DNA of 64,000 nucleotides, from NCBI RefSeq assembly GCF_014650555.1, contig NZ_BMVE01000018.1, positions 62,001-126,000 on the forward strand. Reading direction: 5' to 3'. The notes below the pieces were generated by a model. The model did not search any database, was not told the origin of the DNA, and was given only the letters and a program-made list of their open reading frames with translations. Below are positions 57,426 to 64,000 of this stretch, piece after piece; the first letter of the stretch is position 1, and every line of letters begins with the position of its first letter. The DNA is from Streptomyces goshikiensis. GTDB taxonomy: Bacteria; Actinomycetota; Actinomycetes; Streptomycetales; Streptomycetaceae. A program made the position numbers and the translations under genes.

Positions 57426-58252
57426 CCGGTCTGCCCCAACGGGTGAGCGCCGGTCGGGATCCGGACGGGCAGCTGGGCGAGTCCCGTCCTCTCGGCTCGG
57501 GCCCGGTGCAGGGCGCTCCGCCGGACGGCTTCGGCGTCACGGCGCCGCTGAGCGAGGGGTGCATCGATCAGTGCCGGCTGATCGTTGCAGGCCTCCTCCG
57601 GTTCCGGGAACGCGCGGCGGCTGGCGTCCCGAAGGGCCTGGTTCTGGCGCTCCACTGCCGCCGCGATGGCCGGGTCCGGCTGCCGCCGCGTGTGAGCCTG
57701 CTGGTGGGCTGCGAGTGCGCGGTGGTAGCCGGTTGCTGCTGTCTCCCGAGTACGCACCGGCCCCTCCTGGACCGGGGTTCCCACCGCGTCCGGGTCCGCG
57801 GCCGTGCTGGGCGCGGACAGAGGGCCGGGTGACAGCACGCGGACGGTACGGACCCCGTCGGTGCGCGTGGACCGGTTGGCGTCGGCGATGATCCGTGACG
57901 CCTCCAGTCGGGCCTTCGTCGCCCAGGTCGTGGAATCCGGGCGCAGCGTCAGCTCCCCGCGCTCGGCGTCGTAGCGGACCGCTGCGACGTGGTCGGCGAG
58001 GTCGGGGGCGAGGGCCGTCCACCGTTCGCACAGGTCGGCGCCGGCCGTCGGGAGGTTCCAGCCGTGTTCGGCCATGAGCGCGGTGAGCGCCTCGCCGAGG
58101 CCCATGGGCGCGCGGCCGTCGCGCCGGAGCGTCCGGGCCGGCTGCGGCTTGCTCTTCGCCGTGCGGGCGCCGTTCTTCTTGGCGGCCTCACGTGCGGCTC
58201 GCAGCGCGACGCGGGCCAGGTCCACGCCGCTGGGCTGAGGGGGCAGGCCCAT
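57422..58252 (-). CDS. DUF721/DciA-like protein
   Basis: 276 residues with a central DUF721 (DciA) domain: LGEALTALMAEHGWNLPTAG near residue 51, then RWTALAPDLADHVAAVRYD and ELTLRPDSTTWATKARLEAS. DciA proteins load or help the replicative helicase in bacteria without DnaC. The long C-terminal helical/charged tail is atypical. The start ATG shares one base with the stop of the winged-helix protein (TGATG), so the two are coupled, suggesting that together they initiate replication at a nearby origin. Confidence 0.82.
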   Translation of the reverse strand: MGLPPQPSGVDLARVALRAAREAAKKNGARTAKSKPQPARTLRRDGRAPMGLGEALTALMAEHGWNLPTAGADLCERWTALAPDLADHVAAVRYDAERGELTLRPDSTTWATKARLEASRIIADANRSTRTDGVRTVRVLSPGPLSAPSTAADPDAVGTPVQEGPVRTRETAATGYHRALAAHQQAHTRRQPDPAIAAAVERQNQALRDASRRAFPEPEEACNDQPALIDAPLAQRRRDAEAVRRSALHRARAERTGLAQLPVRIPTGAHPLGQTG

Positions 58253-60018
58253 CACGCCACCACCCCGGCGAGCTCCCGGGAGCGGTGGGTGAGGCAGACG
58301 CTGCGGGTCGGCAGAGCCCTGCGGGGACAGGGCCCTGCACCGTCGTAGGCGGAGCAGGGTTGAGGCCCCGACTGCGCGGCTGGAGCAGCGGGCTCGACGG
58401 AGGCCAGGGCGTCGGTCTCCTCGCGACAGAGCCTGCACAGGCCGGTGTCAACGGCCCTGCCGGTCAGGAAGATCAAGCATCCACAGCCGCCGCACGAGGA
58501 GCGCTGCGGACCTTCGGGCTCCCGGGCCATCGGGAACCTCGCCGGGTGCTGGATGGCGGCCTCCAACTCGCAGTCGGCGCAGTGCCCGGACGGACCGGGC
58601 CGGGTGCCGTGCCAGACGCACAAGCCCTGCTCCAGGCGCTGCTCGCGCTGGCGGGCGGCGAACCGGTCCTGAACGGTTTCGGCACACAGCTCGCAGGCCG
58701 CCCCGGTCCGCCAGATGATCCCGGCCTCGCAGTCCTGGTGGCCGCAACTCCAGCGGGGCAGGGCCACCCCGAGCAGCCACCGGCCCGGGTCACGGATCTC
58801 CGACAGCGCCACCTTGGCCAGACGAGCCGTCAGCCGGTGCTGAAGACGGTCGGCGGCAGTGCCCTCACGCAGCTGCCTGCCCACCTCACGGGCGATCTTC
58901 CGGACGACGAAGTCGCTGGTGATCTGTTCCAGCAGCACGTGGACCGGCTCCAGCACGGTATAGATTTCCGCGCTCAGGGCCAGCCGCGGTCCGGTGTACG
59001 ACGACCGGAACGATCCCCCACCCTTGCTGCTGCGCTTTTCGCCGTCCCGCTTCGAGCAGGGCTGGCTGACCTCACCCGCGCGCAGCGCGACACCACCCTC
59101 GCCTTCCGAAGGTGCCTCTGCGGCAGTCGGGTTTTCCACAGCCTCAGCGGCCTCCACCACCTGTACCTCGCCTACGGCGGGTGAGATGGGTGCGCGCCCG
59201 TCATCAGGTGAGTCAGTCCTAGGTGATTCCCTATTCACGAGGGATCCCTCACCAACCGGGGAACCCGATCCCTCACCAACTTGGGAACTGGCCGGCCCCT
59301 CAGAACCGCTGTCCACAGCCGTCTCAGCGACGCCCGCAGCAGCCCCGCATACGTCAGCCGGGGTATCCGCGCGGGCCTCCGGAGCAAGGTCGTGCGCGAT
59401 GTACACGTTCCGGCCCCGCGCCCCCAACCGCCGCTGCACCGTAATCCAGCGCGCCGCCTCCACCTCGTCCACCACAGCCGACGCCGCCGTCACCGACAGC
59501 GCCTGGCCGGCCTTCTCACCCGAGTGGTGCAGCAGGCAGGAAGCGATCTCCGCCTCCGTCAGCGCGATCCCCCGCGCCTGCGCGTACGCCACCAGCGCGA
59601 ACACTCGCAGCTGCCGCGGCGTCAGGTTCTCCGCGGCCGCCACCGGCAGCCACACGAACGCCTCCATCCGCGACATCGACCGCACCGTGCGCACCGCCGA
59701 CTGCCCCGCCCCGCCCGGCAGCGTCCGCCGCTGCGTGAACAGCTCCACCACACCGTCCGGGCCCGGACGACGCAGCTGCTTCATCCCCCGCTCCACCGAA
59801 GAGCCCGACAGCCCCAGGTACGACGCGATCGTCTCCGTCCGCGCCTGGCAGCCCTCCGGCCGCGACGCGAGCGCCTTCACCTTCACGTACACCGACAGTG
59901 CGACATCCGCGTACAACGGCGAGGACACCAGCCGCATTGGTACCTTCACCCGCTGCCGACGTACCGGCACCGACGCGGCCACGGCAGCAGACATGGACGA
60001 GCGAGGAGCGGGGATCAT
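58252..60018 (-). CDS. Winged-helix/zinc-finger protein, possible replication initiator, paralogue 2
   Basis: 588 residues from ATG 60018. It shares with 37986-39689 the N-terminal block VPMRLVSSPLYADVALSVYV, the recognition-helix region SYLGLSGSSVERGMKQL and the block EIRDPGRWLLGVALPRWSC, followed by CxxC pairs (CELCAE, CADCEL, CGGCGC, CRLCREE). The middle carries a short internal repeat around VGEGSGSPVGEGSL. Coupling to a DciA-like gene supports a role as origin-binding initiator. The start is uncertain; an upstream GTG is possible. Confidence 0.78.
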   Translation of the reverse strand: MIPAPRSSMSAAVAASVPVRRQRVKVPMRLVSSPLYADVALSVYVKVKALASRPEGCQARTETIASYLGLSGSSVERGMKQLRRPGPDGVVELFTQRRTLPGGAGQSAVRTVRSMSRMEAFVWLPVAAAENLTPRQLRVFALVAYAQARGIALTEAEIASCLLHHSGEKAGQALSVTAASAVVDEVEAARWITVQRRLGARGRNVYIAHDLAPEARADTPADVCGAAAGVAETAVDSGSEGPASSQVGEGSGSPVGEGSLVNRESPRTDSPDDGRAPISPAVGEVQVVEAAEAVENPTAAEAPSEGEGGVALRAGEVSQPCSKRDGEKRSSKGGGSFRSSYTGPRLALSAEIYTVLEPVHVLLEQITSDFVVRKIAREVGRQLREGTAADRLQHRLTARLAKVALSEIRDPGRWLLGVALPRWSCGHQDCEAGIIWRTGAACELCAETVQDRFAARQREQRLEQGLCVWHGTRPGPSGHCADCELEAAIQHPARFPMAREPEGPQRSSCGGCGCLIFLTGRAVDTGLCRLCREETDALASVEPAAPAAQSGPQPCSAYDGAGPCPRRALPTRSVCLTHRSRELAGVVA

Positions 60019-60892
60019 CACGGCGGCCGGCGCCGCCACAGAGCTCACCGGCCCGCCCGGATGGAGCAGATAGAGATCATCTCGGCAGCCTTGCGCAGGC
60101 AGCCTGTGGACAGAGCCCGGCGAGCCCCGATCACCCCCGGCGCTCCCGCACGGCGGGCAACAATCTTGGAATTCATCCCGCCACGCGGAACGACACCACC
60201 GTCGAAGGAGTCGTCGCCGACCTCCGAGACAGGGTGCATGAGCGAGGCGGCAGATGCCGCGACCACGCCCGACGCCCCGGCGCTCTTGCAGCTTCGTGCG
60301 GGAACGACTTCCGGTACGAACCGGAAAAGGGGGCATGAACCGTATGTCGATCCCGTCACGCGGGAAGGTCGCCGCGCCTGAACCGGGGTGAAACGGACAG
60401 GGTCAGGCTGACAAGGGGACATCACGTCGTGCACTATGAGAGACGACCTGCTCTCCATATGGGCTGGACGACCGCGCCCCTCGGGGCTGGACGACCGGAT
60501 GTGTGGATGTGACGGGTAAGCCCCCCTTCGTGAGAAGCGGGGCAGACACTGATCGGGTGGGGGAGATTTCTCCGCCCCTCCCGGTACTGCTGAACCGCGA
60601 AGCCCCTGTGGTGGGGGCCCGCGGGTAAGGCGGAGGTACTGCTACAGCTGTGGTGGCCGTGGTAAGTGGCCCGGTGGTGTGGCCCTGATAAGGGGCCGAA
60701 TGCAATGAGCGGCCTGATAAGCCGCAGCTCAGGACCAGCTCCAACTGGAAACCTGAGCAAGACGGGCCGCGCGAGGCCAGCGGGAGGTTAGTCCGCTTCT
60801 TGGCGCGCGCGGCCGATGGCCGTTAGGTCATCCCGACCCCCTCGATACCGAAGGTGGAGTCGGCGACCCCGGAAACGGCCGGGGCCATGAAG
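60019..60892. other. 874-bp non-coding region, candidate origin
   Basis: No gene with credible codon bias. It holds a direct repeat GGGCTGGACGACCG at 60461-60474 and 60484-60497. It also has two copies of GGTACTGCT (around 60585 and 60637) and two CCTGATAAG copies (around 60687 and 60714), plus several G-rich runs. Position upstream of the initiator/DciA operon makes it a candidate replication origin or its control region. Confidence 0.5.
60461..60497. repeat. 14-bp direct repeat in candidate origin
   Basis: GGGCTGGACGACCG occurs exactly at 60461-60474 and 60484-60497, period 23 bp (about two helical turns). It probably binds a dimeric protein. Confidence 0.65.
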
Positions 60893-61162
60893 TCATCCCT
60901 CATCGGACGCCCCTTCAGCAGCGGCGTCCGGATGCTTCGCGGCCAGCTTCCGTAGGAGATGCGCGTACGCGCGACGGTTCCCGCGGTGAGGCTGGGCGCG
61001 CCCAGCCTCCCACTGCGCGACCGCGAGACGCTTGACGCCGATGGCGTCGGCGACTTCGGTCTGGGTGAGGCCAGCGGCGAGACGAAGCTGCTGTCGGACC
61101 TGGGGCGTGGGGAGGGTGTCTTCCTCCACCAGGGCGTCAATTCGCCTCAGCGGATCGGACAT
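60893..61162 (-). CDS. XRE-family HTH regulator
   Basis: 89 residues from ATG 61162, with GGAGG 5 nt upstream. The HTH is clear: LRLAAGLTQTEVADAIGVKR, then VAQWEAGRAQPH, as in lambda-Cro/XRE repressors. It probably controls genes of the mobile region or its own transcription. Confidence 0.82.
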   Translation of the reverse strand: MSDPLRRIDALVEEDTLPTPQVRQQLRLAAGLTQTEVADAIGVKRLAVAQWEAGRAQPHRGNRRAYAHLLRKLAAKHPDAAAEGASDEG

Positions 61163-61254
61163 CGAAACCTCCACCATCGAGAACCATTCCTGAAAACATA
61201 CATGGCTCCGGCGATCTTCGGTACCGAGAACGAGCGTGTTGCCGCGCGAGATAC

Positions 61255-61518
61255 CGACCACTCCCCACCCTTCCCCGGGTTCACCCCGCTGCGGCCGCCG
61301 CCGCGCTCGCGGTCTCGTTCGGCACCCACTACGCCGCCGACCGCCGCGTCCCGGGCAAGGGGCTGCTGGAGAAGCTCGCCGACAAGACCGGCAAGGGCGG
61401 CTTCTACCGCCTCGACTCGCACGGCATCAACGGCGCGTTCCACCTCGACGGCGCCTTTCACCATGGCTGCGAGACCGTCGCCGCGCTCATCGCCACCACC
61501 AGCGCGACCACCCGGTGA
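61255..61518 (+). pseudogene. 3' fragment of a DUF3307-like protein
   Basis: A frame ending at TGA 61518 encodes VSFGTHYAADRRVPGKGLLE and then GFYRLDSHGINGAFHLDGAF, similar to the C-terminal part of DUF3307-type proteins common in Streptomyces phages and plasmids. There is no start codon or N-terminal half; coding similarity begins near 61270. The gene is 5'-truncated. Confidence 0.6.
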
Positions 61519-61569
61519 CCCGCCTGTCTCGCACGCGCCTCCCGTCCGCACCCAAGCCCAAGGAGCTCC

Positions 61570-61749
61570 ATGTCGTCCTCGACCTTCCCGTACATGCCGG
61601 ACAGCTGCCTGGTCGTCTTGATCGGGGCCAGCGGAGCATGCAAGTCGACACTCGCCAGGACCTGGCCCGCCTCGCAGGTCCTCTTCCTCGACGCGCTGCG
61701 CGAGAAGGTGAGCGACGACTTCTCTGTCAAGTTCAGCGTGTTGAGGTGA
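61570..61749 (+). pseudogene. Truncated P-loop kinase-like gene
   Basis: 59 residues from ATG 61570 (AAGGAG upstream). A Walker A-like GASGACKST is followed by LARTWPASQVLFLDALREKV. Full-length relatives (polynucleotide-kinase-like) are two to three times longer. The glycine before the lysine is replaced by Cys (GACKST rather than GSGKST), and the frame stops early. It is a decayed 5' fragment. Confidence 0.6.
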
Positions 61750-61928
61750 ATTGGCCGTCCTGCACAACCTCGGGACTGGTGAGCTCGCGTGTTGAGGTGT
61801 CGCGTATTCCAGCTCAGAGCGCCCCGGTCGGTCACTTTGGGTCATGCGGGCTGTGTCCAGGGTCCGGCCCGGAGTGAGTATGTTCGTCCGATGGCGCGTT
61901 CGAAGCGCTTCGGGAGGGGAGAGTGCCG

Positions 61929-62156
61929 GTGGACGTCGTCGCGATTATGGAAGCACTGGCTGAACAGGGCGTAACGGTGCTGTTCAAGGCCGACGCTGAG
62001 CGGATGGCAGAGAGGGGCAAGCCTTGGACCTTCGTCGCCAGTGGAGCGCCGTTGCGCGAGGACGTCCTTGTGCGAACCGATGCCGCGTCTGTGGAGCAAT
62101 GCCTCGCAGTGTGCTTGCCCCGCCTGCGTGAGCTGGGCTTTTCGTTCCCTGAGTGA
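61929..62156 (+). CDS. Small hypothetical protein (75 aa)
   Basis: 75 residues from GTG 61929, chosen because GGGGAGA is 8 nt upstream; GTG 61923 is only 2 nt away. Protein-like sequence: MEALAEQGVTVLFKADAERM, then GKPWTFVASG and CLPRLRELGFSFPE. Good third-position bias. No family is recognised; it could be an immunity-type or regulatory small protein. Confidence 0.6.
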   Translation: MDVVAIMEALAEQGVTVLFKADAERMAERGKPWTFVASGAPLREDVLVRTDAASVEQCLAVCLPRLRELGFSFPE

Positions 62157-62216
62157 GAGAGCGGGTGTGACCGAACCGCCGCCGTGGATGTCAGTGGCGG
62201 CTGCTTACATGAGCCC

Positions 62217-63386
62217 ATGGACACCGTGCACGCGACCGCCGCTCTCCTCCCGGACCCCGCCGAGCTCCGCGCGCACCTGCGCGCGCTGGCCGTGCTGGAC
62301 CAGGCGATCTGCCGCGACCCGCGGTTCTCCCGCTACTCCTTCTCCACCACCTGGGGGCCTGGGACGGAGGCGGCCCTGATGGACAACGGCTCGGGTGACG
62401 ACTTCTCCGTCCTCTTCACCCCGGCCGGTGTGCTCGTCCGCGGCTTCGACCACGAGTCGGAGATGAGCTCGTACGCCACGGACGACGAACAGGTCTGGCC
62501 CGGTGTCATCGACGAGGTGCCCGCCGCGCTGCGCCCGCTCCTGGACGACCCGGCCTTCGTCGACGAGGGCCTCGGCGCCCCGCGGGTCACCGCCTGCCTG
62601 TGGTGGGAGACCGGCGGCAGCGCCTGGCGCACCGGCTCGGGCATCGAGTTCCCCACGGGCAGCCCGGACCCGGACGGCTCCGGGCACCTCTTCCGCCTCC
62701 TCACCGACCGCTCCCCCGAGGCCGTCCAGGCGCACTTCGAGGAGGACTACGGGCGGCCCGTCCCCCTCGACACCGTCCGCCACGTCCTCGCGGGCCACCC
62801 CCTGACCCCCGAAGCCGCCCGCGGCCTCAACCCGGCTGCCCTCTCCGACGAGGCCCTGCTCCGCCGGATCGCCGCCGACCCCGAAATCGAGGCGTACCTC
62901 GCCTGCGACGGCGAGTTCGACCTCACGCGGACCGACCCCATCGAGTCGATCGCCCTGCCCGCCGGTCTCCCGGTGGAGCCCGTGGCCGGCTGCAACGCGG
63001 GAGGCACCCACTACCTCTGCGGCCCGGCCGGCTCCGACCGCGTCCGCCCCGTCCTCTACACCGACTCCGAGGGCCAGGCTTCCCTCATCGCGGAGTCCCT
63101 CGCCGAGGCCCTGACCCTGGCCATCGTCCTCCCCTCCTGGCACGACGCCCTGGCCGGCTTCCGTCCCCCCGCGCTCAACGCCGACTACCTTGAGGACAAC
63201 CCGGACCACCCCGAGGTCCGCGACCGCCTCCTCGCCGCCCTCCGCCTCCCCCCGGCCACCGAACCCGAGGTTCTGGCCCGCCTCCTCACCACGGCCGCCC
63301 GCACCGTCCCGGACGGCTTCCTCCCTTCGGTCGAGGGCGAGGAGGACGCGACCTTCGAACCGATGCTCCGTCTGCCGACCGAGTAG
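62217..63386 (+). CDS. Hypothetical protein (389 aa)
   Basis: 389 residues from ATG 62217, acidic, with readable segments SRYSFSTTWGPGTEAALMDN, VLVRGFDHESEMSSYATDDE and ADPEIEAYLACDGEFDL. The aromatic/acidic pattern near residues 30-90 is reminiscent of SUKH-type immunity proteins, but I cannot assign a family. Strong codon bias supports expression. The last 100 bp overlap a doubtful leftward frame. Confidence 0.7.
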   Translation: MDTVHATAALLPDPAELRAHLRALAVLDQAICRDPRFSRYSFSTTWGPGTEAALMDNGSGDDFSVLFTPAGVLVRGFDHESEMSSYATDDEQVWPGVIDEVPAALRPLLDDPAFVDEGLGAPRVTACLWWETGGSAWRTGSGIEFPTGSPDPDGSGHLFRLLTDRSPEAVQAHFEEDYGRPVPLDTVRHVLAGHPLTPEAARGLNPAALSDEALLRRIAADPEIEAYLACDGEFDLTRTDPIESIALPAGLPVEPVAGCNAGGTHYLCGPAGSDRVRPVLYTDSEGQASLIAESLAEALTLAIVLPSWHDALAGFRPPALNADYLEDNPDHPEVRDRLLAALRLPPATEPEVLARLLTTAARTVPDGFLPSVEGEEDATFEPMLRLPTE

Positions 63387-63750
63387 GACAGCCCCGCCGC
63401 GCGCCGCCTTCCGGACCCGACGCACCGCTACGGCGAAGCCACCATAGGCTTATGGGAGGGTGTTGGCCGGGCATACCACCTGGGCTGCGGCGACCCCGCT
63501 GTACAGATGTTCCCCGAGGCCGGAACACGTGCCAGCCCTCCCGGAGCGGACCCCATCCGGACCGGTTCCGCCGACGTGCGGCGGGAAGACGGGTGACGGT
63601 CCCTGACTGTTCAAGTTGCTCCCGGGCGTGCTCGGTGGCCGTGAGCCGCCCGGTTTCCGACCGCAGTGGGGTGCCGGCAAGGAGACGGTTTGCGGCACTC
63701 CGCAACGCTGCCCGCTCGGCTTCCCGGTCTCGAACGCGTCGATTCTTCAT
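63286..63750 (-). pseudogene. Plasmid-type small protein with scrambled C-terminus
   Basis: ATG 63750 overlaps the upstream stop by 4 nt. The first 40 residues (NRRVRDREAERAALRSAANR, then LLAGTPLRSETGRLTATE) read like the N-terminus of small HTH-type plasmid proteins. After that the frame becomes Arg/Gly-rich, loses protein character and runs into the end of the convergent gene. A deletion or frameshift near 63630 is likely. Confidence 0.45.
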
Positions 63751-63986
63751 GCGTTGCCCCTTCCGTCTTCCGTCGCACTGTCGCGGTGGCGCTCGATGAT
63801 GCTCAGGTGCTGAGCGGCCTGGGCGGCAGCCCGATCCCGACGCGGCTGGGGCGCCAGTGGGTCCGCGGCGTCTGCTTGCAGCTGGACGAGTTCCTGTTGC
63901 AGCTCGGTGATGTCGCGGTCGGTGGCGCCCGGCAGCGCACGGGACATCGTCGTGCGCGTCGGCCCGTGCGTCGAACGGGCCCACAC
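63747..63986 (-). CDS. Small coiled-coil protein at right edge, start uncertain
   Basis: At least 66 residues from ATG 63947, or 79 from GTG 63986; the frame stays open to the window edge. Heptad-like sequence (DRDITELQQELVQLQADAAD) predicts a short coiled coil. Its stop overlaps the start of the next gene (ATGA), so both were one operon. Function unknown. Confidence 0.55.
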   Translation of the reverse strand: MWARSTHGPTRTTMSRALPGATDRDITELQQELVQLQADAADPLAPQPRRDRAAAQAAQHLSIIERHRDSATEDGRGNA

Positions 63987-64000
63987 ACCCGGCCCGGCGA

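Overview
The window looks like a Streptomyces (or very close actinomycete) replicon. GC is very high, third codon positions are almost all G or C, GTG starts are common, many stop/start junctions are coupled as ATGA or GTGA, and nearly every recognisable family is typical of Streptomyces. No rRNA, tRNA or housekeeping locus is present. The left 37.8 kb is a secondary-metabolite locus. The right 26 kb is accessory DNA of plasmid or integrative-element type, with gene debris and one insertion sequence.

Region 1 (1-32.7 kb) is an enediyne biosynthetic gene cluster, cut by the left edge. Its core is one leftward run (32168 down to 18820): two DUF1702 proteins, unbV, unbU with an unusual 12-cysteine tail, the iterative enediyne polyketide synthase pksE (KS-AT-ACP-KR-DH-PPTase), the hotdog thioesterase, a flavin reductase and a cytochrome P450. 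Accessory genes lie to its left: a GMC oxidoreductase with a small partner, StrR-like and AraC-type regulators, an AhpD-like protein, a TIGR03084 protein, a prephenate dehydrogenase, two methyltransferases, a second P450, a thiamine-diphosphate enzyme, an HpaB-type hydroxylase, an acyl-CoA-dehydrogenase-like flavoprotein, an SgcJ-like protein and a FAD oxidoreductase. Together these could build and decorate an aromatic side group on the warhead. No apoprotein, transporter or other self-resistance gene is visible in the window.

Region 2 (32.2-37.8 kb) holds regulators: an HxlR protein, an IS701-like transposase homologue that has lost its first catalytic Asp, two TetR/gamma-butyrolactone-receptor-like proteins, a GBL-type NAD-dependent reductase and an AfsA-family butyrolactone synthase. 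A shared CGAACACCCT core inside A/T tracts lies in front of the transposase-like gene and between the receptor and afsA, so this island probably signals to the enediyne cluster.

Region 3 (38-64 kb) contains two paralogous winged-helix/zinc-finger proteins (one coupled to a DciA-like DUF721 gene), a Prim-Pol/P4-type helicase/DUF6009 operon flanked by about 17 copies of a 9-bp iteron, a small sigma factor, a Doc-like toxin/antitoxin pair, a SMI1/KNR4 protein, an intact IS5-family element with a frameshift, an AbiF-type HEPN protein with a structured leader that is probably its ncRNA, a membrane-anchored Mrr-like nuclease, an XRE regulator and several truncated or frameshifted genes. This fits a replication, defence and decay zone of a linear plasmid, chromosome arm or integrative element.
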